Assembly (NCBI RefSeq): GCF_015708085.1
Contig: NZ_JADNYM010000018.1
Coordinates: 1 to 61,707, forward strand
Direction of reading: 5' to 3'
Length of the DNA stretch: 61,707 nt
From: Arthrobacter terrae
Lineage (GTDB): Bacteria > Actinomycetota > Actinomycetes > Actinomycetales > Micrococcaceae
Every line of letters starts with the position of its first letter. The first letter of the stretch is position 1. Both the position numbers and the translations under genes were made by a program. Under the pieces are notes generated by a model. It worked only from the letters and a program-made list of their open reading frames with translations. It made no database searches and had not been told where the DNA came from. Below are positions 16,460 through 24,634 of this stretch, one piece after another.

Positions 16460-19400
16460 CTACCCCACCACTACCAGCAGGTCACCGCCTTGCACCTGTT
16501 CGATAGCGGAGACGGCCACTCGGGAAACCGTGCCGGCGACCGCGCTGGTAATGGACGCCTCCATCTTCATCGCTTCGATGGTCGCGATTGTCCCGCCGGC
16601 TTCGACGGTGTCTCCGACAGCGACCGTCACCGTCACCGCACCTGCGAATGGAGCGGCAATCTGGCCCGCCACCGCGGGATCGGCCTTCTCCGCGGTTTTA
16701 ACGTCGCTGATGACGCTATTGTCGCGGATCAGCACCGGGCGGGATTGCCCATTGAGCGTGCACATTACGGTGCGCATGCCCTTCTCATCAACCTCTGAAA
16801 CGGCTTCCAACGAGGCAATCAGCCGCACGCCCTTCTCCAGCGCTATGACATGTTCCTGACCGCGCTGCAGACCATAGAGATAATCGCGGGTGTCCAATAC
16901 AGACACGTCCCCGTAGGTGTCTCTAACCTTCAAATAGTCCTTGGTGGGACCGGCAAAGAGCAACCGGTTTAAAGTTTCGCGGACCGTGCCTGGTTCTGAT
17001 GTCAGGGCCGCGCTGTCCTCGGCGGTCAGTTGCGCATCGCGGACCTTGATTTCCCGTCCCTGCAGCGCCTTGGTCCGGAACGGCTCCGGCCAGCCGCCCG
17101 GCGGATTCCCCAGCTCGCCGGAAAGGAAACCGATGACTGAATCCGGGACGTCATAGTTTTGCGGATTTTCTTCAAAATCCTTCGGGTCCGCCTTGATGCC
17201 GACCAGATGCAGGGCCAGATCGCCAACGACCTTGGACGACGGCGTCACCTTGACCAAATGGCCCAGGATGCGGTCAGCGGCGGTGTACATGTCTTCGATT
17301 TCCTCAAAGCGTTCACCCAAGCCCAGCGCTATGGCCTGCTGCCGGAGATTTGAGAGCTGTCCGCCGGGAATTTCGTGCCGGTAGACACGCCCGGTGGGTC
17401 CGGCCAGCCCGGACTCAAAAGGAGCGTAAACGCGTCGGACGGCTTCCCAATACGGCTCCAGCGCGCAGACATTCGGCAGTGAAATTCCGGTGTCCCGCTC
17501 GGTGTGCGCCAGCGCTGCCACCAGCGCCGAGGCCGAAGGCTGGCTGGTGGTTCCGGCCAGCGCGGCGGATGCCACGTCCACAGCGTCCACACCTGCATTA
17601 GCGGCGGCGACTAGGGTGGCCATTTGCCCACCGGTCGTGTCATGCGTGTGCAGGTGCACCGGAAGGTCGAATTCGGACCGCAGGGCCGCGACCAGCTTGG
17701 CTGCGGCCGCCGGGCGGAGCAGGCCCGCCATGTCCTTGATGGCCAGGATATGAGCGCCGGCTGCAACGATTTGCCGGGCCAGTGCAAGGTAATAGTCGAG
17801 CGTGTAAAGCGTCTCCGCCGGATCCAGCATGTCGCCGGTGTAACAGAGCGCCACCTCGGCCACGGCCGTTCCGGTGGCCCGGACGGCCTTGATGGCCGGT
17901 GCCATTTGAGCCACGTCATTGAGCGCATCGAAAATCCGGAAGATGTCGATCCCACTGCGTGCCGCTTCGGTGACAAAGGCCTCCGTAACCTCTGCGGGAT
18001 AGGGGGTATAACCCACGGTGTTCCGGCCGCGCAGCAGCATCTGCAGACAAATATTCGGCAAGGCACTGCGCAGCGCGGTCAGCCGATCCCAGGGGTCCTC
18101 GCCCAGAAAGCGCAGCGAAACGTCGTACGTGGCACCACCCCATGCTTCGACGGACAGCAGCTGCGGCGTCAGCGCGGAGACCGCCGGTCCGGCTGCCGCC
18201 AGGTCCCGGGTACGCACTCGGGTGGCCAGCAGCGACTGATGTGCGTCGCGGAAGGTGGTATCTGTGACAGCCAGCGCAGTCTGCGCCCGTAACGCGGCGG
18301 CGAAGCCCTCCGGACCCAGCTCCTGGAGCCGCTGGCGCGAACCGGGCTGCAGGTCCTCAATGCTGACGGAGGGAAGCTTCCGTGCCGGGTCTGCGTGCAC
18401 AGTCAGCTCACCATGGGGCTTGTTCACCGTGACATCCGCCAGCCAGGTCAGAAGTTTCGTACCTCGGTCGGCGGAGACGCGGGCTTTGAGCAGCTCGGGG
18501 CGCTCATCGATAAAGGACGTGGCGACATTGCCGGCCACAAAGTCCGGGTCATCGAGCACCGCCTGCAGGAACGAAATATTCGTGGAGACGCCACGGATGC
18601 GGAATTCCGCCAGCGCACGGCGGGCCCTGGCCACGGCGCTGGGATAGCTGCGTCCCCGGCAGGTCAGTTTCACCAGCATGGAGTCAAAGTGCGGGCTGAT
18701 CTCCGCGCCCGCGTAAACGGTTCCGCCGTCGAGCCGGACACCGGCACCGCCGGCCGAACGGTAGGCGGAAATCTTTCCGACGTCGGGCCGGAACCCATTG
18801 GCCGGATCCTCCGTTGTAATGCGGCACTGCAGCGCGGCACCCTTGACCATCACGGAGTCCTGGCTCAAACCCAGATCCGCCAGCGTCTCCCCCGCAGCGA
18901 TCCGCAGCTGCGACTGTACCAAGTCGACGTCGGTGATTTCCTCCGTGACGGTGTGCTCAACCTGGATTCTCGGGTTCATTTCAATAAAGAAATGCTGGCC
19001 GGCCCGTTCACCCACGGTATCCACCAGGAACTCCACCGTGCCGGCGTTGACGTACCCCAGGGCCTTCGCGAACTTCACGGCATCGCGGTACAGCGCCTGC
19101 CGGATATTTTCGTCAAGATTCGGAGCGGGCGCGATCTCCACCACTTTCTGATGCCGGCGCTGGATGGAGCAGTCGCGCTCGAACAGGTGCATAACATTGC
19201 CGGCGGCGTCGGCCAGAATCTGCACCTCGATGTGACGCGGACGCAGCACCGCCTGTTCCAGAAACATGGAGTCGTCGCCGAAGGCGGCATCGGCCTCACG
19301 CATGGCCGCTTTAAGCGCCTCGGGCAGGTCCTCCCGCTTCTCCACCCGGCGCATTCCGCGCCCGCCGCCGCCGGCCACGGCTTTGGCGAAAATGGGGAAC

Positions 19401-19855
19401 CCCACCTCATCGGCGGCGGCAATCAGCTCAGCAACGTCCGAGGACGGCTGGCTGGACTTCAGGACCGGGATACCCGCCCGGCGGGCGGCGTCAAGCGCGT
19501 GGACCTTGTGGCCGGCCAGTTCCAGCACATCCGCCGGCGGCCCAACAAAGGTGATTCCGGCTTCTTCGGCCGCGGCCGCCAGCCCAGGGTTCTCCGACAG
19601 GAAACCGTAACCGGGGTAGATCGCGTCCGCTCCCGCTTCCTTGGCGACCCTGATTACCTCAGCGACATCAAGGTAGGCCCGGACCGGGTGACCCTCCTCC
19701 CCGATCAGATACGCCTCATCGGCTTTTTGCCGGTGAATGGAATTACGGTCTTCATACGGAAAGAGCGCCACTGTCTTGGCACCGAGTTCGTAGCTGGCGC
19801 GAAAAGCCCGGATCGCGATTTCGCCGCGGTTGGCTACCAGAATCTTTGAAAACAT
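16460..19855 (-). CDS. pyc: Pyruvate carboxylase
   Basis: About 1131 aa, the full single-chain length. It carboxylates pyruvate to oxaloacetate to refill the TCA cycle. Domains in order: biotin carboxylase with ATP-grasp (starts MFSKILVANRGEIAIRAFRA, contains KAVAGGGGRGMR and EMNPRIQVEHTVTEE); carboxyltransferase with FRDAHQSLLATRVRT and metal-binding VHLHTHDTTG; and the C-terminal biotinyl domain with the biotinylated Lys in IEAMKMEAS. The start at 19855 was chosen because it gives the conserved N-terminus and has AGGAG 5 bases upstream. It is a single gene with its own terminator. Confidence 0.97.
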   Translation of the reverse strand: MFSKILVANRGEIAIRAFRASYELGAKTVALFPYEDRNSIHRQKADEAYLIGEEGHPVRAYLDVAEVIRVAKEAGADAIYPGYGFLSENPGLAAAAEEAGITFVGPPADVLELAGHKVHALDAARRAGIPVLKSSQPSSDVAELIAAADEVGFPIFAKAVAGGGGRGMRRVEKREDLPEALKAAMREADAAFGDDSMFLEQAVLRPRHIEVQILADAAGNVMHLFERDCSIQRRHQKVVEIAPAPNLDENIRQALYRDAVKFAKALGYVNAGTVEFLVDTVGERAGQHFFIEMNPRIQVEHTVTEEITDVDLVQSQLRIAAGETLADLGLSQDSVMVKGAALQCRITTEDPANGFRPDVGKISAYRSAGGAGVRLDGGTVYAGAEISPHFDSMLVKLTCRGRSYPSAVARARRALAEFRIRGVSTNISFLQAVLDDPDFVAGNVATSFIDERPELLKARVSADRGTKLLTWLADVTVNKPHGELTVHADPARKLPSVSIEDLQPGSRQRLQELGPEGFAAALRAQTALAVTDTTFRDAHQSLLATRVRTRDLAAAGPAVSALTPQLLSVEAWGGATYDVSLRFLGEDPWDRLTALRSALPNICLQMLLRGRNTVGYTPYPAEVTEAFVTEAARSGIDIFRIFDALNDVAQMAPAIKAVRATGTAVAEVALCYTGDMLDPAETLYTLDYYLALARQIVAAGAHILAIKDMAGLLRPAAAAKLVAALRSEFDLPVHLHTHDTTGGQMATLVAAANAGVDAVDVASAALAGTTSQPSASALVAALAHTERDTGISLPNVCALEPYWEAVRRVYAPFESGLAGPTGRVYRHEIPGGQLSNLRQQAIALGLGERFEEIEDMYTAADRILGHLVKVTPSSKVVGDLALHLVGIKADPKDFEENPQNYDVPDSVIGFLSGELGNPPGGWPEPFRTKALQGREIKVRDAQLTAEDSAALTSEPGTVRETLNRLLFAGPTKDYLKVRDTYGDVSVLDTRDYLYGLQRGQEHVIALEKGVRLIASLEAVSEVDEKGMRTVMCTLNGQSRPVLIRDNSVISDVKTAEKADPAVAGQIAAPFAGAVTVTVAVGDTVEAGGTIATIEAMKMEASITSAVAGTVSRVAVSAIEQVQGGDLLVVVG

Positions 19856-20243
19856 TGTGCTCCTGGGGAACTGGTCGTGAAAGCGGGACAGCCCAGCCAT
19901 GCCCGGCATTACCGGTCAGCGCCCGGCCGCACCTCGAAGTCCTACCTCAAAGCAGTGCCGGTCTGTTGCTGAGTCTATTAGTGCCCAGTCTGTGCGACGG
20001 TGTGAGGTCTGGACAAGTCGACGTGTTTCAAATCACGTTTTTACGTCGTAATGGGGCACACATCGGACCGACGCCAGCCCGAGGGCTGAAACCGCGGGCC
20101 ATCAACATATGATGAATCCGGAGCCTATTTGCGTCCGGACAACTGGCGGCGCCACATACTTACCGGACGAATGGCCGGCAGGAGCAGGCTACGCAGCCAC
20201 ACCACGCAAACGACGACGCGACGAAAGGGTATTGGTTCACCCC
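19856..20243. other. Intergenic region between pyc and the ParA-like gene
   Basis: 388 bases. An 18-bp near-palindrome at 20021-20038 (ACGTG and CACGT ends around TTTCAAAT) is the only ordered structure seen and may be an operator. An in-frame ATG at 20109 could extend the downstream ATPase gene by 45 codons, but that stretch has no ribosome site and looks non-conserved. Confidence 0.4.
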
Positions 20244-21083
20244 GTGCAAGTAGTAAGCATCAGCAGCCTCAAAGGAGGCGTCGGCAAGACATCCGTCACC
20301 TTGGGCCTTGCCTCTGCGGCCCTCGCTGCCGGCATCCGGACCTTGGTGATCGATCTTGATCCACATGCGGATGCCACCACCGGTCTGGGCGTGCGCGCCG
20401 ACGGTCAGCTGGACATTGGCCGGATGCTGAAACATGCACGCAAGGCCCGGCTCGCGGCTAATGTGCTGCCGAGCGGCTGGGTCGAAAATGCCAGGGCCGA
20501 CGGCGGCACAGCCGTTTTGGACGTAGCTATCGGTTCGGCGTTCGCCGGCATCTACGACCGGCCGGATCTTGGCCGCAGAGACCTGCGGCGGCTGGTCACC
20601 CTGCTCAACAACTCCGCCAATTCAGCCGGCAGCAGTGCCGGTAACTATCAACTGGTTCTCATCGACTGCCCCCCGTCGCTGAACGGCCTGACCCGAATCG
20701 CCTGGACCGCCAGCAACCGGGTGCTGTTAGTTGCCGAACCGGCGCTGTTTTCAGTCGCCGGAACGCAGCGCACCCTTCGCGCGCTCGAGCTGTTCCGCGC
20801 CGAGTTCGCCCCCGCGTTGACCGCCGCCGGCATTGTCGCGAACCGTGTGCGCAGCGGATCCAATGAACATACCTACCGCCTGGCTGAAATGAAAACGATG
20901 TTCGGCCCCCTGCTGCTCTCCCCGACAATCCCCGAGCAGGCCAACTGGCAGCAGATCCAGGGCGCGGCACATCCGATTCATCAGTGGCCGGGCGAATCCG
21001 CCAAGAACGCCTCAGGGCTCTTCGACCAGCTGCTCAGCGGCCTGCTGGCGCAGGGTTCCGTGCGAAATCGGGTCCGTCGCTAA
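20244..21083 (+). CDS. Orphan ParA/MinD-family ATPase
   Basis: 279 aa from GTG 20244; ATG 20109 is an alternative. The deviant Walker A box is KGGVGKTSVTLG (residues 10-21), followed by LVIDLDPHADATTGLG and the Walker B-like YQLVLIDCPPSLNGL. The C-terminal half is conserved ParA fold (NRVRSGSNEHTYRLAEM). ParA-like ATPases position DNA, proteins or complexes on the nucleoid or membrane. No ParB or centromere-like array is beside it, and a second Soj-type ParA is encoded at 40183, so this one probably has another cargo. The adjacent MerR gene resembles Rv1830, a regulator of cell division and replication in mycobacteria. Start choice rests on where the conserved fold begins. Confidence 0.85.
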   Translation: MQVVSISSLKGGVGKTSVTLGLASAALAAGIRTLVIDLDPHADATTGLGVRADGQLDIGRMLKHARKARLAANVLPSGWVENARADGGTAVLDVAIGSAFAGIYDRPDLGRRDLRRLVTLLNNSANSAGSSAGNYQLVLIDCPPSLNGLTRIAWTASNRVLLVAEPALFSVAGTQRTLRALELFRAEFAPALTAAGIVANRVRSGSNEHTYRLAEMKTMFGPLLLSPTIPEQANWQQIQGAAHPIHQWPGESAKNASGLFDQLLSGLLAQGSVRNRVRR

Positions 21084-21124
21084 CGGGCACTGTTTAACGG
21101 CCCAGCGCAGGCAGCGACCCGGTT

Positions 21125-21155
21125 CAGGCCTATCCTCTTCGAGAGTATAGGCCTG
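21125..21155. terminator. Bidirectional terminator-like hairpin
   Basis: CAGGCCTAT (21125-21133) pairs with ATAGGCCTG (21147-21155), and the stem extends inwards through CTC/GAG. It lies between the convergent ParA-like and MerR genes. No long T run follows on either strand, so it may act only partly. Confidence 0.5.
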
Positions 21156-21181
21156 CTCCAGAAGGTCTGCATTAGTCCCGG

Positions 21182-21772
21182 TCAGGATATTTTACGCGCG
21201 TCCCGCCGCTTGGTCAGCTCGTCGTCCGGAAAAGACTGCTCGGCGTGTTCGCTGGGCAGCGCTGCGAGAGTTCCCTCCACCTCGCGCCAGACCCGGCCCA
21301 CGGCAATGCCAAAGACGCCCTGACCGCCCTGGACCAAGTCAATTACCTCGTCAGCGGAGGTGCATTCGTAGACCGAAGCTCCATCGCTCATTAAGGTAAT
21401 CTGTGCCAGATCTTCGACCCCGCGTTCGCGCAGGTGCTCCACAGCAGAACGGATCTGCTGCAGGGATACTCCGGTATCCAGCAGTCGCTTGACCACCTTC
21501 AGCACCAGGATGTCCCGGAAACCATACAGGCGCTGCGACCCGGAGCCGGCAGCGCCGCGCACCGCCGGTTCCACCAGTCCGGTCCGGGCCCAATAGTCCA
21601 GCTGGCGGTAAGTGATGCCCGCGGCCTTACAGGCAGTGGGCCCGCGGTAACCGGCATCGACGTCCAGGACCGGCAGATCCTCGGTGAACAGCAGCCCCTG
21701 TGCCCCGGCCGCCATGACGGCACCCGGGACGGGAGCCTGCCTTAGTTCGCCGGCGTCGCCTTTCGGACTCAC
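21182..21772 (-). CDS. MerR-family transcriptional regulator (Rv1830-like)
   Basis: 196 aa. A MerR helix-turn-helix with its wing spans about residues 40-110 (AGYRGPTACKAAGITYRQLDYWARTGLVEPAVR, then LYGFRDILVLKVVKRLLDTGVSLQQI). A C-terminal helix-rich part follows, ending in a charged tail. The start GTG 21772 is supported by AAGGAGG 6 bases upstream; an ATG at 21832 would add 20 unconserved residues. In M. tuberculosis the homologous position (Rv1830, also called McdR/ResR) encodes a regulator of growth and division. The order MerR - bifunctional nuclease - FtsR - GarA - GcvH is kept here. A long inverted repeat 283 bases upstream may be its operator or that of FtsR. Confidence 0.88.
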   Translation of the reverse strand: MSPKGDAGELRQAPVPGAVMAAGAQGLLFTEDLPVLDVDAGYRGPTACKAAGITYRQLDYWARTGLVEPAVRGAAGSGSQRLYGFRDILVLKVVKRLLDTGVSLQQIRSAVEHLRERGVEDLAQITLMSDGASVYECTSADEVIDLVQGGQGVFGIAVGRVWREVEGTLAALPSEHAEQSFPDDELTKRRDARKIS

Positions 21773-22105
21773 GTGGACCCTCCTTATCGTTGTTCCTTCA
21801 TCGGAACCAATATCAGCTGCTGCAGCTCTCACCTACGGCAAAAACGGCAAAAAATACGGCATAAGATTCAGACCGGAAATTCATTTTGGGAAATTCGTTG
21901 AAAAGACCGGGGTATAGTCTTCAGCTCTGCGCCTACCCCTCATTCTGCCCGCAGGATTCCCCACCGGCAATGGGGGCTGTCAGTATCGACGTTAGAGCCG
22001 CACAGGCTTTTGGTCAAAGACGCGGGACCTATGAATTTGACCGTGTCGGAACTTTAAGGTTCAGGTTTAACCTTAGCCGTACCCAACCGCACCGGACCGT
22101 CGTCG
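21773..22105. other. Intergenic region with MerR-type inverted repeat
   Basis: 333 bases between two minus-strand genes, markedly AT-richer than its neighbours. It contains the 7-7-7 inverted repeat described separately at 22055-22075. No open frame with coding character and no terminator were seen. Confidence 0.5.
22055..22075. promoter_or_regulatory. Candidate MerR-family operator (7-7-7 inverted repeat)
   Basis: TAAGGTT, a 7-base spacer, then AACCTTA: a perfect 7-bp inverted repeat with 21-bp total span. The geometry is the same as the HAIR element (7-N7-7) bound by the MerR-family HspR, but the bases differ. Two MerR genes flank it (21182 and 22654). Confidence 0.5.
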
Positions 22106-22609
22106 TTATTTATCAAAATCCTCGGGTTCGACCTCATTGAGAAATTCCCGAAACCGCCGCAACTCGCGTTCTTCTGCCTCCGGCGAATCAATCGCATCGG
22201 GATCATTTTCATCGTGGTCCGTGACCTGCACGCCAGCATCCTCCAGCACCTCGGGTGCACACCAGATGGTGCAGCCGGCGCGCAACGCGATCGCCAGCGC
22301 ATCCGATGCCCGCGAGCCCACCACCGTTCCGTCATCGAACGTCAGCTGGGCATAAAAAACACCGTCCTCCACAGCTGTCAATGTCACGCTCGCGACCCTG
22401 CGGCCCAAAGCGGTCACCACGCTGCAGAGCAGGTCGTGAGTCAGCGGCCGCGGGGGGACGACGCCTTGCTGCGCCAACGCAATCGCGGTCGCTTCCGCTG
22501 TACCAATCCAAATCGGCAAGTGGCGGACCCCTGCAATCTCTTTGAGCAGCACCAGCGGCTGATTGGAGGGCATCTCCACCCGCACCCCGACGATCTCCAG
22601 CTCAATCAT
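22106..22609 (-). CDS. Bifunctional nuclease family protein (DUF151, Rv1829-like)
   Basis: 167 aa. The DUF151 core spans about residues 1-130: MIELEIVGVRVEMPSNQPLVLL at the start, LPIWIGTAEATAIALAQQG, RPLTHDLLCSVVTALG, and ASDALAIALRAGCTIW. The tail is acidic. Members have been reported with DNase and RNase activity, but the cellular role in actinobacteria is not established. It sits in the conserved MerR-DUF151-FtsR-GarA-GcvH series, 44 bases after ftsR, and is probably co-transcribed with it. Confidence 0.92.
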   Translation of the reverse strand: MIELEIVGVRVEMPSNQPLVLLKEIAGVRHLPIWIGTAEATAIALAQQGVVPPRPLTHDLLCSVVTALGRRVASVTLTAVEDGVFYAQLTFDDGTVVGSRASDALAIALRAGCTIWCAPEVLEDAGVQVTDHDENDPDAIDSPEAEERELRRFREFLNEVEPEDFDK

Positions 22610-22653
22610 GTCCGGTCAGTCATCCTTCGCAGGCATAGGTTGCTCAGCCGGCA

Positions 22654-23418
22654 TCAGCGGTCCATCCGCGCGATCCGGTCCTGCACCAGCGCACTGTGCA
22701 GACCGAGGCAGAGCTCGCTGATCTCCCGGGCCGTTTCCGCGGCCCTGGCCTGAGAGGCCCCGTCCCGCCGGGAGCTCAGCGGCGCCACCACCCTTTCCAC
22801 CAGCCCGAACTCCCGCTCTGCTGCGGCCTGGAACGGACGCAGGTGACGCGGCTCCAAACCGTGCGCGGATAACGCAGTGCATGCCTTCGCGACCCGCAGC
22901 GCGTGATCATCAAAATGGTCTTCCTGGGCCGCGATCAGCCCAAAACTGACCAGCGAGGACAGCAGCTCAGCACTGGCACCGGATTCGACACGCAGCTGCT
23001 CCGGAGTGAGTCTGCGCGCCCGGCTCTTAAGCTCCAACGCGAGTTCATCGGAGACCATCCGGGGCGCAATGGATACCCCCGGAGGCAGGTTTTCGGGCCC
23101 CTCGCCTCGATCAATGGCGTCCAGATAACCGCGGATCACCTTCAGCGGAAGATAATGGTCACGCTGCAGCGCGAGCACAAAGCGCAGGCGCTCGACGTCG
23201 GGCTCCCGGAACTGCCGGTAGCCCGCCGGAGTGCGCTGCGGTGTGATCAGCCCCTTCTCTTCATAGAAGCGGATCTTGGACGCGGTAACTGACGGGAAAT
23301 CCTCGGTCAACTGCGCCAATACCTCGCCGATATTAAAGATGACCTGCGGCGCAGTTCTCCCCCGGTGGACGCGGACGTCCGGCAGGGATCTGCGCGCCGA
23401 CGCTGCGCTGCTTGCCAT
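22654..23418 (-). CDS. ftsR: MerR-family cell-division regulator FtsR (Rv1828-like)
   Basis: 254 aa. N-terminal MerR HTH at about residues 28-95: FNIGEVLAQLTEDFPSVTASKIRFYEEKGL, then RTPAGYRQF and VERLRFVLALQRDHYLPLKVI. An additional C-terminal helical domain (about 120-250) is characteristic of FtsR. In Corynebacterium glutamicum FtsR activates ftsZ; the M. tuberculosis member is Rv1828, next to garA. Here it starts 8 bases after the garA stop, so the two are probably one transcript. The name follows the synteny and the fold. Confidence 0.88.
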   Translation of the reverse strand: MASSAASARRSLPDVRVHRGRTAPQVIFNIGEVLAQLTEDFPSVTASKIRFYEEKGLITPQRTPAGYRQFREPDVERLRFVLALQRDHYLPLKVIRGYLDAIDRGEGPENLPPGVSIAPRMVSDELALELKSRARRLTPEQLRVESGASAELLSSLVSFGLIAAQEDHFDDHALRVAKACTALSAHGLEPRHLRPFQAAAEREFGLVERVVAPLSSRRDGASQARAAETAREISELCLGLHSALVQDRIARMDR

Positions 23419-23426
23419 CGCCGCCC

Positions 23427-23930
23427 TCAGGATTGCGTCTGAACGGGAACGGCGGGCCCGACGGGAACCGCAGGGCTGTAGTAATAGGTAAGCCGGAACT
23501 TCCCGATCTGAACCTCGTCGCCGGAGCGCAGCCGAACCGAATCCACCCGGTCCCCATTGACATATGTGCCGTTAAGACTGCCGGAATCGACGACCTCGAA
23601 ACCGCCCGGCAGGCGGCGGAACTGTACATGCCGGCGGGACACGGTGACGTCGTCAAGGAACACATCGGCACCCGGGTGACGTCCCGCCGTCGTGGTATCG
23701 GCATCCACCAGGAACCGGGCTCCACGATTTGGGCCGCTGTGCGCAATCAGCAGCGCCGATCCGGCGGGCAGGGCCTCAACAGCAACGCGCTCCCCGGGGG
23801 CCAGCTTGTATTCAACCGCCGGTTCCGTACTGGACGGCGGCAGGTGGATGGACGTGGTCTCTGAAGCGCCGGGCTGATCCGCAAACTCCGCCTGACCACT
23901 GGGCACGGCGTTGCTTGAGTTCTCAACCAT
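23427..23930 (-). CDS. garA: FHA-domain regulator of 2-oxoglutarate metabolism (GarA/OdhI type)
   Basis: 167 aa. Near the N-terminus is SETTSIHL with Thr25-Thr26, the double-Thr motif that PknB/PknG-type kinases phosphorylate in GarA and OdhI. The FHA domain (about residues 75-150) has GRHPGADVFLDDVTVSRRHVQF with the conserved Arg, Ser and His, and GSLNGTYVNG. Unphosphorylated GarA binds 2-oxoglutarate dehydrogenase and glutamate dehydrogenase; phosphorylation makes it fold on itself and release them. The PASTA kinase encoded at 5093 is a likely partner. Start 23930 has AAGGAG 5 bases upstream. The C-terminus ends in an unusual Val/Pro-rich tail. Confidence 0.93.
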   Translation of the reverse strand: MVENSSNAVPSGQAEFADQPGASETTSIHLPPSSTEPAVEYKLAPGERVAVEALPAGSALLIAHSGPNRGARFLVDADTTTAGRHPGADVFLDDVTVSRRHVQFRRLPGGFEVVDSGSLNGTYVNGDRVDSVRLRSGDEVQIGKFRLTYYYSPAVPVGPAVPVQTQS

Positions 23931-24002
23931 CGGTACTCCTTCTCGTCTATGTTGTTTACGGGCTGGATCAGCCGGACGCGCAACCAAGCCGCACGCGTGT
24001 CT

Positions 24003-24389
24003 CTAGCCTACCTGTTGTTCGTACTCACCGGCACTGAGCAAGGCGTCCACCGAGGCGACGTCGTCGAGCTTGATTTCCAGCAGCCAGCCGGCACCGTACG
24101 GATCGGAGTTAATCAGCGCAGGATCAGCATCCAGGGCTTCATTACGGGCGAATACCGCACCGGAAAGCGGAGCGTAAATGTCGCTTACGCTCTTGGTGGA
24201 CTCCACCTCTCCGACGACGGCCGCGGCACCGACCTGCGTGCCGGCCTCCGGCATCTGCACGTAGACAACATCGCCTAGCGCGTCCTGGGCGAAATCGGTG
24301 ATACCCACCCGGACAACGCCGTCCGCGTCCGGCGCGGTAATCCACTCGTGCTCGGCCGTGTAGGAGAGGTCTGCTGGGATGTTGCTCAT
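24003..24389 (-). CDS. gcvH: Glycine cleavage system H protein, garA-linked copy
   Basis: 128 aa, normal length. The lipoyl-lysine is Lys66 in GEVESTKSVSDIYAP; the typical start is LSYTAEHEWI. It carries the aminomethyl group between GcvP and GcvT. This is the Rv1826-like copy beside garA; a second gcvH lies in the gcv operon at 52241. GcvH can also carry lipoyl groups used by other enzymes, so this copy may serve the lipoylated dehydrogenases that GarA controls (inference). The ATG at 24389 has GAAAGG 7 bases upstream. Confidence 0.93.
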   Translation of the reverse strand: MSNIPADLSYTAEHEWITAPDADGVVRVGITDFAQDALGDVVYVQMPEAGTQVGAAAVVGEVESTKSVSDIYAPLSGAVFARNEALDADPALINSDPYGAGWLLEIKLDDVASVDALLSAGEYEQQVG

Positions 24390-24634
24390 TTGGTGCCTTT
24401 CGCGGGTGGGACTTGCTTTCGTCCAGTCTTTCGGGCGGTGGCCGGCATTACAAGCCGCCGCAGAAAGTATAGGCATACCGGACGCCGGCCACCGACAGCA
24501 GGAGGGTCCAGCCGGACGGTCCAGCAAATCTCCGGCATCGCAGGTCACCATCTCACCACCCCGCGATCTTGCTATCCCGCCATCCCGCCATCCCGCCATT
24601 GAAAATACCTATGTGTACTGTGATACTTCCCTCC

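Noticed and set aside
18395-19849. 484-aa plus-strand frame opposite pyc
   Set aside because: Shadow of a highly conserved pyruvate carboxylase on the other strand.
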